Source: Acaryochloris sp. CCMEE 5410 (GTDB lineage Bacteria > Cyanobacteriota > Cyanobacteriia > Thermosynechococcales > Thermosynechococcaceae). Taken from it: a stretch of DNA of 64,000 nucleotides. Below, in pieces: positions 8,826-19,078 of the stretch. Each line of letters starts with the position of its first letter. The first letter of the stretch is position 1. Location of the stretch: positions 124,001 through 188,000 of the forward strand of contig NZ_AFEJ02000001.1 in the NCBI RefSeq assembly GCF_000238775.2, written 5' to 3'. The translations under genes and the position numbers were made by a program. The notes below the pieces were generated by a model that was not told where the DNA came from, made no database searches, and saw only the letters and a program-made list of their open reading frames with translations.

Positions 8826-9245
8826 ATGGCGGTTTATCAAGACCACATTCGGTTCACAACCCATGGACATGGCGACATGCAGGATCTCACGGATCGAGTT
8901 CAACAGGCGATCCAAGATTCTGGCATACAAGCAGGTATGGTGAATGTGTTCAATATCGGCAGTACAGGAGCTATTGGTGCTATAGAATTTGAACCGGGTC
9001 TAAAACAAGACTTACCAGACCTTTTAAATCGGTTAATTCCTCCTAGCCAGGATTATGGGCATGAGCAAGCTTGGCATGATGGGAATGGACATTCCCACCT
9101 GCAGGCCACTTGGTTAGGACCTGAGCTTACTGTCCCCATTACTGCTGGCAGGCCTGTTCTAGGAACCTGGCAACAGATTTTTCATCTCGAATGTGATAAT
9201 AAACCCCGTTCTCGCCAAGTGCTCGTCACAGTCTATGGTGAATAA
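8826..9245 (+). CDS. YjbQ-family (UPF0047) protein
   Basis: This 139-residue protein is a full-length UPF0047/YjbQ member. Recognisable phrases are GMVNVFNIGSTGAIGAIEFE, a central GHEQAWHDGNGHSHLQA histidine cluster and VPITAGRPVLGTWQQIF near the end. Members adopt a small alpha-beta fold with conserved histidines. Weak thiamine-phosphate synthase activity has been reported for E. coli YjbQ, so databases name it secondary thiamine-phosphate synthase; the true role is unsettled. It begins 3 bases after ndhM. Confidence 0.9.
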   Translation: MAVYQDHIRFTTHGHGDMQDLTDRVQQAIQDSGIQAGMVNVFNIGSTGAIGAIEFEPGLKQDLPDLLNRLIPPSQDYGHEQAWHDGNGHSHLQATWLGPELTVPITAGRPVLGTWQQIFHLECDNKPRSRQVLVTVYGE

Positions 9246-9635
9246 GTGAGCTGTATCTTTTTAGAGGTTTCCAATGGCCTGGGAATTGCATGTTGTTTGC
9301 TGACATAGGGGCTATTGATATTGCTAACTTAACAGAAGAGCGTTTGCCCTCCGCGCAATAAAGCCTGTCGTAACCAAAGAATCAGTTACTGATTGAAATT
9401 GCCTTTGTTTGTCCACAGCATCCTATAAAAGTGAATTCAATCAAAGTGTAAGAGCTGTTAAGGTCCAAAACCGCCCCAGGACTTAAAGTTGTACACCGAC
9501 TGACTAGCTTGATTGCTAGACGAGCATACGCTACATATCTATATGCGATTCGATTACACGAACGTCAAGATCTTAATTATTGATGAGAACTCATATTACA
9601 GGTTGGAGGATGCTGGTGCACTACAGGAGGTGTTG
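9246..9635. other. Intergenic stretch, no gene recognised
   Basis: No convincing coding frame, RNA gene or strong hairpin is seen after the YjbQ-family gene. An open frame from 9513 enters the next small gene, but its upstream part has no ribosome-binding site. Confidence 0.5.
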
Positions 9636-9827
9636 ATGATGATGCCGACAGAAAAGCCATCCAATTCAAAACAGGCAAAAGCTAAAACCAAGAAAACGAA
9701 GCATCGACGACGCAAAGAAATATACCTGCAAAGGGGGGGTAATATTGGCGTTCCTAAACAGCCATTGCGATCGCGTTCTCCAGAACCTACCCATGAAAAA
9801 TCAAGGAACTGGGAAGCAGCGTCGTAG
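9636..9827 (+). CDS. Small basic hypothetical protein
   Basis: Three consecutive ATG codons (9636, 9639, 9642) follow a perfect AGGAGG at 9625-9630, so initiation at one of them is likely. The product is about 61-63 residues and very basic, with a KAKTKKTKHRRRK tract at residues ~16-28, and has no membrane segment. The composition suggests nucleic-acid or ribosome binding, but I recognise no family. The strong ribosome-binding site is the main support. Confidence 0.5.
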   Translation: MMMPTEKPSNSKQAKAKTKKTKHRRRKEIYLQRGGNIGVPKQPLRSRSPEPTHEKSRNWEAAS

Positions 9828-9948
9828 CGGATGATTTTCCCTGAATTCAGGCTTTTAATGACTTTTTGGACATTGGTTGGACCTGCAATGCGCGTAGTGG
9901 AACATCAATAACGCCCATCGTTTAAGTTCCGTCCTGGGTCATTCACCT

Positions 9949-12447
9949 CTAGGCAGACGTTACAGGAGAATTTATACGTAAAGCCCCACTAGGTATAGAG
10001 TTTTTCTGCTGATATTCCTCTAATGTAAATGAGTCCACTTGAATGGTATTGCTACGTGAGATTTCTGCCTGTTGGAGAGATCTGGCTTCTTGAGTGTTGA
10101 TGATTCCTTCCTCAAGGGCTTCTTCAACCAGCTTCGATGGTTTGGATGGAGGAAGTTGCCCTCTTGCTATAGCATTCTTAATGGTTTTCAGGATAGGGGC
10201 TGTCTGCACCGATAAACGTAAAGCTTCTTCCAGGCGACCCACCGCTTCTTCAGTATGATTTGGAAGATAAATATCACGAGTGAGTCGATCCCGTTCTGGC
10301 CCAGGCATCAATAGGATCTGAGCAACCTGGTGCCCCAATTCATCAGATGGCATTGTTCCAAGGGGACTCAGACGCCACAGCCCTAAAATGGGTTGGCGCA
10401 GGCCAGCACTTGGGATCGGAAGATTAGAAACAACTCCTTCAAATGCCTGTTGAATTTGAGCAAGGGCATACTGCATCGACCAATGCACTAAGGGTAAATC
10501 CTTCACCTGTTGTCCTTCAGCTTCAAAGCGCCGGAGTGTTGCTGACCCCAGATACATCCAGGCAAGCATGTCTGCAAAGCGCCCAGTTAGTTTTTCTCTA
10601 CGCTTCAGAGAACCTCCCAATGACAGCATGGCTAAATCACTGAGGTTTGCGAAGGTCGCTGAAGCCCAGGCTAACTTGCGATAGTAAATTGCCGTTTCGC
10701 CTTGGACAGGAGAACGAGTGAGCCGCCCCCGTGTCAGGCATAACAGACCAGCCCGAACGCCGTTACGGACGATCAGGCCAAGATGAGACCAGAAAGCCTG
10801 ATCAAAGGCAGCTACATCCGACTGCTCTAAGGCTAAAATCTCATCGTAAATATAAGGATGACTGCGAATCGCGCCCTGGCCAAATATCATTAATGATCGC
10901 GTCAGAATATTTGCCCCCTCCACGGTAATGGCAATCGGCATGGCCGTGTAGATACTGGCTAATAGGTTCCGTGGTCCTCGACAAATCCCGGCTCCCCCCA
11001 GAATATCCATACCATCCAGTACGGCACGACGGGCCAGTTCTGTAGTTTGGAATTTTGCGATTGCGGATACCACCGCAGGCTGCTCGCCGTTATCTACTGC
11101 GCCACAGGTATAGAGGCGGGCCGCATCAATCATGTAAGTGAATCCCCCAATCCGGGCTAGGGGTTCTTCAACCCCTTCAAAGCGGCCAATGGATAAACCA
11201 AACTGTTTACGGACCACAGCATGGGCACCCGCTACGCGAGCCACCAGTTTAGCCACCCCTGTACAAGTGGCCGGGAAGCTAATCCCACGCCCCGCTGCCA
11301 GAGTTTGCATGATCATTTTCCAACCCTGACCTGCTTGTTCAATGCCACCAATGATCTGCCCAATCGGAACAATGACGTCGTGGCCTTCTAACGGTGAATT
11401 ATAGAAGGGGATGCCCATGGGATCGTGGCGACGGTTATGAATGACGCCAGGTGTTTCAGTCGGTATCAGAGCACAGGTAATGCCAGGGTATTCCCCTTTA
11501 CCCAGAAGATTGTCAGGGTCGTGAAGTTGGAAGGCAAGGCCCAGGAGGGTTGCGATCGCACCCAGGGTAATATAGCGCTTGTTCCAATTGAGTTTGAGGT
11601 AGAGCTGATCATCCTCCCCTTTAAACACCACCCCACTAGACGTAATGCTGGCCGCATCTGATCCGGCTTGGGGTTCTGTGAGGGCAAAGCAGGGGATATC
11701 TTCACCTCTGGCTAAGCGGGGTAAATAGTGATGTTTCTGCTCCTTGGTGCCATAGCGAAGTAAAAGTTTAGCAGGTCCCAGGGAGTTGGTGACGCCAACC
11801 GTTGCCACATGGGTAAAGGAGCGGGAGGCCAGTTTGGCCATTACGGCGCTATAGGCCAGATTCGAGAAACCCAGCCCCCCATATGTTTCGGGAATCATCA
11901 TGCCAAAAAACCGTTCCTGTCTGAGATAGGTCCAGACGTCGGGGGGGAGATCCTGACGCTGATAGATGTCCCAGTCACTGGCCATCCGGCAGACTTGTTC
12001 AACCGGGCCATCTAGAAAAGCTTGAATCTCAGGGGTGAGCTGGGGATAAGGTTCGCTGAGGATACGTTCAAAGTTAGGTTTACCCGTGAAAAATTCACCA
12101 TCGACCCAGACGTTCCCTGCTTCGATCGCAGCTTTCTCCGTCTCTGAAATTTTGGGAAAGATTTGCAGTGTTTGGAGTGTTTTGACGACGAAGGACGTAA
12201 GTAGCTTTTGGCGGAGCCAAGGGACATTGAACACCAGCGCTACGAAGAGAAACAGGCTCCACACCCAGATTGGCGGATGGCTGAGGCTAAGGACTGCAGC
12301 AGCGAATAGCGACCAGCTCCACAGTGGGACACCGATGTATCCCAATAGGATGATTAGGGAGAGGGTGGCGAGTGAGATGATCTCCGGTCGGGCTACCTCC
12401 AGTAGAGGAGCTACGCTAACGACCATCGCAGTATTGATAACAGTCAT
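9949..12447 (-). CDS. fadE: Acyl-CoA dehydrogenase, FadE type
   Basis: At 832 residues this has the E. coli FadE architecture rather than the ~380-residue ordinary acyl-CoA dehydrogenase. It has an N-terminal hydrophobic region with two or three membrane segments (residues ~22-75), then KISETEKAAIEAG, then the dehydrogenase core with FFGMMIPETYGGLGFS and the FAD-contact phrase CFALTEPQAGSDA. A further segment, GAGICRGPRNLLASIY, precedes the long C-terminal domain. It catalyses the first oxidation of acyl-CoA in beta-oxidation. The start at 12447 has GGAGG just upstream. It is the last gene of a same-strand beta-oxidation cluster. Most cyanobacteria lack this pathway, so transfer is plausible. 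Confidence 0.92.
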   Translation of the reverse strand: MTVINTAMVVSVAPLLEVARPEIISLATLSLIILLGYIGVPLWSWSLFAAAVLSLSHPPIWVWSLFLFVALVFNVPWLRQKLLTSFVVKTLQTLQIFPKISETEKAAIEAGNVWVDGEFFTGKPNFERILSEPYPQLTPEIQAFLDGPVEQVCRMASDWDIYQRQDLPPDVWTYLRQERFFGMMIPETYGGLGFSNLAYSAVMAKLASRSFTHVATVGVTNSLGPAKLLLRYGTKEQKHHYLPRLARGEDIPCFALTEPQAGSDAASITSSGVVFKGEDDQLYLKLNWNKRYITLGAIATLLGLAFQLHDPDNLLGKGEYPGITCALIPTETPGVIHNRRHDPMGIPFYNSPLEGHDVIVPIGQIIGGIEQAGQGWKMIMQTLAAGRGISFPATCTGVAKLVARVAGAHAVVRKQFGLSIGRFEGVEEPLARIGGFTYMIDAARLYTCGAVDNGEQPAVVSAIAKFQTTELARRAVLDGMDILGGAGICRGPRNLLASIYTAMPIAITVEGANILTRSLMIFGQGAIRSHPYIYDEILALEQSDVAAFDQAFWSHLGLIVRNGVRAGLLCLTRGRLTRSPVQGETAIYYRKLAWASATFANLSDLAMLSLGGSLKRREKLTGRFADMLAWMYLGSATLRRFEAEGQQVKDLPLVHWSMQYALAQIQQAFEGVVSNLPIPSAGLRQPILGLWRLSPLGTMPSDELGHQVAQILLMPGPERDRLTRDIYLPNHTEEAVGRLEEALRLSVQTAPILKTIKNAIARGQLPPSKPSKLVEEALEEGIINTQEARSLQQAEISRSNTIQVDSFTLEEYQQKNSIPSGALRINSPVTSA

Positions 12448-12993
12448 GGCGGCCTCCGTAGTAGCTAGCGAATTTTGAACAAGGATTACGGCCCACTCTG
12501 TGGGTTATTTGAGTTGGACAATGGAACCACTGAATCCTGCATTGGCCCCCCAACTTTGGGAGGAGAAAATATCTAGTCTTGGGTCTAATGCAGTACGTAC
12601 CGCACAACTTGTTGGGAGTACTTTGCAAAGAACGAGGTCTAGAATCTATGCGTCTTTCCCCCCAGAATTGATACCCCTGGCGAAATTCACATTCAGTTAC
12701 ATTAGGTGATTATGTCTATAGCTTTCACTGTTGCACTCGCCCCCTAAATCCCCCACCAGTGGGGGACTTGACCTGTTGTCTTGCACAGATTCTTAAGATC
12801 AGGTTTGAGCGAAAAGGGTTTGAGATTTTTGGCCCCATTATCCAGCCTAGCTATAGGCTCAAAGTCCCCCAGGATGGGGGATTTAGGGGGCACGAGAGGC
12901 TTTGCTATGTAAACAAATATTTATTTCGCCAGCGGTATCAGAATAGGGGGTTAGGGGGCCAGGGCAAAGCATTGGGCATAGACAGCAAAACAA
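12448..12993. other. fadE-fadA intergenic region with inverted-repeat elements
   Basis: No gene is supported. Around 12537-12572 and 12653-12690 there is a weak inverted pair of C/G-run segments resembling the arms of the element at 14251-14521. A clearer inverted-repeat element lies at 12732-12898. Confidence 0.6.
12732..12898. repeat. MITE-like element with ~38-bp inverted arms
   Basis: The left arm begins TGCACTCGCCCCCTAAATCC (12732) and continues to GGGGGACTT. The right arm (about 12861-12898) is its near reverse complement, ending GGGGGATTTAGGGGGCACGA. Each arm contains its own small palindrome of C5/G5 runs. About 80 bases of non-coding DNA lie between. A related single arm occurs at 48842-48893. 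Confidence 0.7.
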
Positions 12994-14175
12994 CTACAAC
13001 ATCAAGTTCTCAAATACTCCCGCAGCACCCATACCGCCCCCAACACACATGGTCACCAGTCCATAGCGAATCCCCCTCCGATTCATCTCGTGCAGGAGCG
13101 TGGCCGTCAACTTCGCCCCCGTGCAGCCCAATGGGTGACCCAGTGCGATCGCACCGCCATTCACATTCACAATCTCCTCATCTAGGCCAAGCTTTCGCAT
13201 GACAGCCAAAGCCTGGGCTGCAAAGGCTTCGTTCAACTCAATCAGGCCGATATCCTTCAGAGATAAACCCACCTGCTTGAGCACCTTGGGGACCGCATCC
13301 ACCGGGCCAATTCCCATAATTTCTGGCGGCACACCAACCACTGAGTAGCCCAGTAATCGGCCCAACGGCGAAATGCCCAACTCTCTGACCCTATGCTCAC
13401 TCATCACCACCGTTGCTGCTGCGCCATCCGACATTTGCGAAGATGTCCCCGCTGTGACAGTGCCATCGACCTTGAACACGGGCTTAAGTTTGGCCAATGC
13501 CTCTAGGCTGGTATCGGCACGCGGTCCTTCATCCATTTCGAAAACCGTTTCAGTGGTTTGGGTTTGTCCATCCACTAACAATGTTTCCTTAACGGTGAAG
13601 GGAATAATTTCATCTTTGAAACGGCCCTTTTCGATGGCGGCGAGGGCTTTGTGATGCGATCGCAAGGCAAAAGCATCCTGATCAGTTCTAGAAATCTGGA
13701 ATTCTGCGGCCACATTCTCTGCCGTAAGCCCCATCGACAAATAGGCTGCAGGGACCTCAGACAGCAAGTCTGGATTGGGTGTCAGATAATGTCCCCCCAT
13801 CGGAATCAGACTCATGGATTCAGCTCCTCCGGCCACGATCACCTCTGCCTGACCTGTCATAATTGCTTGCGCGGCCATAGCAATGGTTTGTAACCCCGAT
13901 GAACAAAAACGGTTCACGGTGCAGCCCGCAACGGAGTGGGGAAGACCCGCCCGCATAGCGATCACGCGACCTAGATTGAACCCCTGCTCCGCTTCGGGAA
14001 ACGAACAGCCCATAATCAAGTCATCAACTTGTTCGGGTTCCAGGCCGGACACTTTCCCTAAAGCACCTTTGACGGCGGCAGCGCCCAAGTCGTCAGGACG
14101 ACTGTTCCGCAAAGTGCCACGGGGGGCTTTTCCAACCGCAGTACGAACACTGCTTACGATATATGCCTTGTTCAT
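12994..14175 (-). CDS. fadA: Acetyl-CoA C-acyltransferase (3-ketoacyl-CoA thiolase)
   Basis: This is a complete 393-residue thiolase. The acyl-binding cysteine lies in NRFCSSGLQ (Cys91), the His motif is [12 protein letters not shown] (near residue 350) and the second catalytic Cys is in [11 protein letters not shown] (near 380). It cleaves 3-ketoacyl-CoA to acetyl-CoA and a shortened acyl-CoA, the last step of beta-oxidation. ATG 14173-14175 has a GAGG-type ribosome site upstream. Its place between fadN and fadE supports beta-oxidation rather than acetoacetyl-CoA formation for polyhydroxyalkanoate, though sequence alone does not exclude the latter. Confidence 0.9.
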   Translation of the reverse strand: MNKAYIVSSVRTAVGKAPRGTLRNSRPDDLGAAAVKGALGKVSGLEPEQVDDLIMGCSFPEAEQGFNLGRVIAMRAGLPHSVAGCTVNRFCSSGLQTIAMAAQAIMTGQAEVIVAGGAESMSLIPMGGHYLTPNPDLLSEVPAAYLSMGLTAENVAAEFQISRTDQDAFALRSHHKALAAIEKGRFKDEIIPFTVKETLLVDGQTQTTETVFEMDEGPRADTSLEALAKLKPVFKVDGTVTAGTSSQMSDGAAATVVMSEHRVRELGISPLGRLLGYSVVGVPPEIMGIGPVDAVPKVLKQVGLSLKDIGLIELNEAFAAQALAVMRKLGLDEEIVNVNGGAIALGHPLGCTGAKLTATLLHEMNRRGIRYGLVTMCVGGGMGAAGVFENLML

Positions 14176-14250
14176 CTCATTTACCTCGTTTTCAGTGGGT
14201 ACTCTCCGTATCGCGCATAACTCACAATTTCTGTGCTGAATCGGGTGCTT

Positions 14251-14521
14251 TGCACTGGCCCCCCCGGCCCCCCAATTCTGGGGGGAGCATTCCTAAACGT
14301 TTGGGAAATCCCGATAGGTTGGTTGTTTTTGGTGGGCACATTGGTTGCGTCATCATTAGTTTGAGAATTGTGCCTCTCAGACTTGACCCATTTGGCAATC
14401 TCAAGGCTGAGAATTGAGTTCTCAGTAGATCTAGCTAGTGAACTAAAGGCCGCATTCGGTACATCACCCAAGATGAACGCTATTCTCCCCCCAGAATTGG
14501 GGGGCTGGGGGGGCGAATGCA
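14251..14521. repeat. MITE-like element, ~41-bp inverted arms, between fadA and fadN
   Basis: The left arm, 14251-14292 (TGCACTGGCCCCCCCGGCC onward), and the right arm, 14481-14521 (ending GGGGGGCGAATGCA), are near-perfect inverted copies. Each contains the palindrome CCCCCCAATTCTGGGGGG. The ~190 bases between the arms show no coding. TGCA at both tips resembles the 12732 element, so they may be related families. Confidence 0.8.
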
Positions 14522-14528
14522 GGATCTC

Positions 14529-16913
14529 CTAATTCCTCAACGGTTTCTTAGTTTTCAATGTATGCATAATCCGCTCCTGCGTTTTCTTCTCCTCAAATAG
14601 TGGCAAGAACATTTGCCGCTCCAGCCCTAACAAGTAGTCATCAGAAACCAACGTTGGCGCTGATAGATCACCCCCCGTAATCACGTAGGCTAAACGATTC
14701 GCCAAGAAGAGATCGTATTCAGAGATGTAGCCACCCTTTTGCATTAGATACGCCGCCGTTTCAAATGTGGCGCGGGCTGGTTTGCCCAACACCTGGATCG
14801 CATTGCGCTTGGGTGGCGGTGCATAGCCTTCATGGTCAAGCCGCAGGACTTCTTCTTTGGCAACATAGAGACGGCGATCGCTATTCATAACAATCAGTGC
14901 AGTGGGCGGTAGGTACCCCCAATCCTGAGCTTGGTAGGCGCTCCCAGCTACCTTCGCCATCCCAATATGCTCGAAGGCTTGCTTCAAAAATGGCTGAATA
15001 TCACTGGGGTCATCGCTGGCAGCCTGTTCAGCAGCCCAGGTTGCCATGGTCATAATGCCGCCTGCACCGGGAATCAAACCGACGCTGAGTTCCACCAAGC
15101 CGATATAGGTTTCCGCCGCTGCCACCACGTGGGGAGAGGCCATCACCAGTTCGCAGCCACCTCCTAAGATTCGCCCTCGAATCGCTGCCACAATCGGTTT
15201 GGGGAAGTAGTGAATTCGCAGCATCAGGGCCTGAAACTGATCGAGGAGATGGGCAATGGCACCATGCTCACAATCTGTAAAGACATTGACCTTGTCTTGG
15301 TGCGAGAACTTGATCATGTCTGCCAGGTTGGCCCCAGCAGAGAAATGCTCCCCGTCATTACCAATCACCAAGCCGCGATAGTCGCCCGCCTCAACGATAT
15401 CTAAGGCTTCTGAGAAACCATCCACCACAACTTGACCGAGGGTATTGCCCTTAGAGCGAAACTCAAACAGCGTTACACCATTGCCAATATCCAGCAAAGC
15501 TGCCTCGGCGTTCTGCCACAGCGTTTGGGCTGGATCAGTCTTGAACTGGGCCACCGTCAATTCATCTTGAGGCCCTTCCGTGGGGAGATAGCCATGCAGG
15601 GGTTGATAGACAAACCGTTCCCCTTTAGGACCAATGTCTTGATAGAAGCTATCAATCTCGGCAAGCCGCATTTTCTCCACCCACTGGGGGACCACAATTC
15701 CAGCGGCCTGCATATCTTGGATCACCTGACTGAAACCAATCGCATCCCAGATTTCAAAGGGACCCAACTGCCAGCCAAATCCCCAGCGCATGGCCTGATC
15801 AATGTTGAGGGGACTATCGGCAATTTCAGGAATCCGATGGGCACTGTAGCTCAAGATCTGCAGCATCGTTTGCCGGAAAAATGTTCCTGCTCGACCGAAA
15901 TCTCGATAGAGGGTTCGCAGGCGTTCGGGAAGGGATTTAATTTTGGCAATGGTCTTCCAGTTCCCTAGCTGCAGGGACTGAGCCTTTTCGTATGTCAGGG
16001 TCTGCGGGTTGACGGAGAGGATATCTCTGCCTACTTTTTGATAGAAGCCCTGACCTGTTTTGGCCCCGAGATGTCCTGCCTCAACTAGGCGTTTCAGAAT
16101 CTCAGGCACCTGGAAAACTTCACGACTTTCATCGTCAGGGATGGCAGGATAGAGATTTTCAGCTACATACAGCAGGGTATCGAGACCCACAATATCTGCA
16201 GTTCGGAAGGTTGCCGATTTAGGACGACCCACCAGGGTTCCCGTGAGGGTATCAATTTCTTCAATGGTGTACCCCTGTTCTGTAAAGGCTCGGATGCCGA
16301 GCATACTGATAAACACCCCAATCCGATTGCCAATAAAGTTGGGGGTATCTTTGGCGACCACGACCCCTTTCCCTAGATGGAGATGTCCAAACCACTTCAG
16401 TTGCGCCACAATTTGTGGATCCGTTTCAGCCGTGGGAATCAGTTCCAATAGCTTCAGGTAACGCGGAGGATTAAAAAAGTGTGTTCCTAGAAATCGTCGA
16501 CGGAAGGAATTGGAGCAACCTGCAGTAATCGCTTGGATGGATAACCCACTTGTATTCGTTGAAACCACTGCATCATCGCGAATATGGCCTTCTAAACGGG
16601 CCATCAGCTGTTGCTTAACCTCTAACTTTTCGACTACCGCCTCAATCACCCAATCCACATGGGTTAGGCGATGCCAGTCATCCTCAAAATTCCCCAGAAT
16701 AACGCGGCGGGCTGTATTTTCGGTAAAGAAAATCGGCGGTTTTTGCTGCAGACCTTTTTTGAAGGCAGCTTCAACAATCGCATTTTTATGGACGCCAGGC
16801 CCAGGCAGATCCAGGAGATAAACTACTAAACCTGCATTGGCGAGGTGGGCAGCAATTTGAGTACCCATCACCCCTGCACCGAGAACAGCAGCGGTCCGAA
16901 ATGGTTTTAACAT
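14529..16913 (-). CDS. fadN: 3-hydroxyacyl-CoA dehydrogenase/enoyl-CoA hydratase fusion, FadN-like
   Basis: The protein has 794 residues, close to Bacillus FadN and with the same domain order: dehydrogenase first, hydratase last, the reverse of E. coli FadB. The N-terminus holds the NAD site, AAVLGAGVMGTQIAAHLAN. HFFNPPRYLKLLELIP and the GVVVAKDTPNFIGNR phrase are typical of the dehydrogenase. The crotonase-fold part (about 480-690) has HFSAGANL, RGRILGGGCELVMA and ELSVGLIPGAGG. Together these do hydration and the second oxidation of beta-oxidation. It lies 37 bases from the fadD stop, consistent with one operon. Confidence 0.9.
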   Translation of the reverse strand: MLKPFRTAAVLGAGVMGTQIAAHLANAGLVVYLLDLPGPGVHKNAIVEAAFKKGLQQKPPIFFTENTARRVILGNFEDDWHRLTHVDWVIEAVVEKLEVKQQLMARLEGHIRDDAVVSTNTSGLSIQAITAGCSNSFRRRFLGTHFFNPPRYLKLLELIPTAETDPQIVAQLKWFGHLHLGKGVVVAKDTPNFIGNRIGVFISMLGIRAFTEQGYTIEEIDTLTGTLVGRPKSATFRTADIVGLDTLLYVAENLYPAIPDDESREVFQVPEILKRLVEAGHLGAKTGQGFYQKVGRDILSVNPQTLTYEKAQSLQLGNWKTIAKIKSLPERLRTLYRDFGRAGTFFRQTMLQILSYSAHRIPEIADSPLNIDQAMRWGFGWQLGPFEIWDAIGFSQVIQDMQAAGIVVPQWVEKMRLAEIDSFYQDIGPKGERFVYQPLHGYLPTEGPQDELTVAQFKTDPAQTLWQNAEAALLDIGNGVTLFEFRSKGNTLGQVVVDGFSEALDIVEAGDYRGLVIGNDGEHFSAGANLADMIKFSHQDKVNVFTDCEHGAIAHLLDQFQALMLRIHYFPKPIVAAIRGRILGGGCELVMASPHVVAAAETYIGLVELSVGLIPGAGGIMTMATWAAEQAASDDPSDIQPFLKQAFEHIGMAKVAGSAYQAQDWGYLPPTALIVMNSDRRLYVAKEEVLRLDHEGYAPPPKRNAIQVLGKPARATFETAAYLMQKGGYISEYDLFLANRLAYVITGGDLSAPTLVSDDYLLGLERQMFLPLFEEKKTQERIMHTLKTKKPLRN

Positions 16914-16950
16914 AACAGCAAACCTCCATCAATTCAGCAGGAATAAGTCC

Positions 16951-18992
16951 CTAAGAAGCTTCCAACGTCAGCGACGTAGACGTTGGTGGCATAGCGGTAG
17001 AAACGGGCTGGGTTATCGCAGGCACAACAGCGCTATATAGTGCCTCAATCTCTTCGGCGAAGGCCGTACAGGTGGCTTCCCGATCAAGTCGTCGAGAGGG
17101 GGTCAGTAATCCATGAGTAACAGTCAGTATTTCAGGTATTAGACGAAAGCGCTTCACCCTTGACCACGCCGGGAGTTTCTGGTTAGCTGCATCGACCAGT
17201 AACTGATATTCAGCAACAATCTGCGCATGGTCTACGATCTCGTTAAGGGGAAGATGGACCCCCAGCTTCTTGGCCAGTCTTAGTAGTCTCCGTCGATTGG
17301 GAAAAATCAGCAGACCGCAGTAAGGGCGCTGGTTACCCACTGCCAAAGCCCAGTCGACTAACGAGGATTGAACGAGATGATGCTCAATCCGCTCAGGGGC
17401 CACATATTTGCCCGTTGATAACTTAAAAAGACTTTTTTTATGACCGGTAATGGTCAAGAACCCTTCATCGGTGATCTCCCCATAGTCGCCGGTGTGGAAC
17501 CAACCCTCTGCGTCAATGGCTTCTTGGGTTGCCACTGGATTGTTGTAATAGCCTTTCATCACATAGGGCGCTTTAGCCAAGATTTCGCCATCGGGTGCGA
17601 TCGCAATTTCAACACCCGGGATGGGCACCCCTACCGTACCAGCTCGATTCAATTCCCCTCGATTCACACACAGGACGGCACTCGTTTGGGTAAGGCCATA
17701 TCCTTGCAAGACCGGAATACCCGCAGCCGACAAAACCGTGGCTAACTCTGACTTGAGAGCAGCCCCCCACAGAGGAGATACCGAAGCTTTCCCCCAAATC
17801 CCTGGCGCCACTGGCGATACACTAACTGGTCGGCTAGTTTAAGCTGCAAAGTATAGAACCCGTCAGACCGAAGACCCAGTGGATATCTCTGGGCTAAATC
17901 GAAAGCCCACTGGAAGATCATCTGCTGGAATCGGGGCAATTGGTGGCCTCGCTCCTGAATCTTTTGATAGACCTTTTCTAGAAGGCGGGGCACTGTCGAT
18001 AAGATGGTGGGCCTGATCTCCCGCATATGCTTTACGATGCGTTGGGGAGTCGTGAAATAAACAGTATGGCCATAGTTTAGATGCCCATACAGCATGACGC
18101 GAGCAAAAACATGGGTGAGTGGTAGAAAAGAAAGGACTGTTTCCTGGGGGCCAGTTCGAAGACCCGGCATAACGCTAAATGCTGCCAGTGCGTCCCCTGC
18201 CAAATTTTCATGGGTGAGCATTACCCCTTTGGGGAGTTCGCATAGGTAGGGAGCACCATGCTGTAGCCGCTGTCTGAGGGAGGTCACTGCCTGAAAAATG
18301 GGTAATACCTGGCTTCTGAATGCCTGACAACGACCCGTCGCACCGGCCACATAAACAATGGTGGCCACATCATCCGGCGAAATCTCAGCTCGTAGCCTCT
18401 GCCGAGCTTGATCGGATAATTGCTTCTGTCCCCATTGCCGCAAGGAAGACAAAGCAATCAGCTGAATGCTTGCGGGAAGAGTGACTCGAAGATCGATCAA
18501 AGCATCCTCACCAGATGATGAGTCTAGGCCATTGGCCACAATCAGAAATTTCAGTGTAGATAGTTCATGTAGGCAAGGGGCGACTTGCTGCAACACCTGC
18601 AGATCAGAAAGCATCAGGGCCGTTGCGCCACTATGCTGCATAATAAACACCATATTTTCTGGTGTTTCACCCATATAAATGGGGACGTTAATCAGGTGAG
18701 CTAGCAAACTGCCCATATCGGCTAGGCAGAAGTTGACATCACTATGCATCAGTAGGGCAATGCGATCACCCGCCTTTAGCCCCAGTTCTTTCAGACCTAA
18801 AGCGATTTCCTCTGTCGCTTCACGAAATGCCAGTGTTGAGATGGATGCCCAGCCCTCTGGGGTCCAATGACTCAAGGCTTGGGAAGTTGGATGGCCCTCG
18901 CAGGCTTCATCGAGCAGTGACGGTAGAGTTCGCCCCAGGACCCCCTGCTCAGACTGCGGGGGTAGGCGGTAAATCTGACTGGGTGTAAACAT
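16951..18992 (-). pseudogene. fadD: Long-chain acyl-CoA synthetase, frameshifted and with insertion in the ATP motif
   Basis: Two overlapping frames encode one AMP-binding enzyme. The N-part (18992 to 17742) ends just after KLRYLLCGG. The C-part resumes with AALKSELATVLSAAG and GYGLTQTSAVLCVN. The break coincides with a G6 run (minus-strand reading, 17763-17768); one more G would join the frames exactly. The adenylate signature, normally YTSGTTGxPKG, reads YVAGATGR, then about 32 extra residues (complement of 18234-18329), then PKGVMLTHENL. That insertion should disrupt the phosphate loop. Other family motifs (WFHTGDYGEI, KSLFKLSTGKYVAPE) are intact. I read it as a decaying gene that once activated fatty acids for the adjacent enzymes. 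Confidence 0.85.
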
Positions 18993-19078
18993 GATCAGCT
19001 AGAGCCGCTGATTGCGACTCTCTCCCACAAACGGTGCTGGCTCTCCTCAACCATTCCGCGCTTTATTGATGTGAGATG

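Noticed and set aside
12759-13202. 147-codon plus-strand frame across the fadE-fadA gap
   Set aside because: It runs through the inverted-repeat element and then antisense through fadA, so it is a by-product of C/G-rich repeats and thiolase codons.
14163-14471. Several 60-96-codon frames on both strands between fadA and fadN
   Set aside because: They read through the inverted-repeat element and have no ribosome sites.
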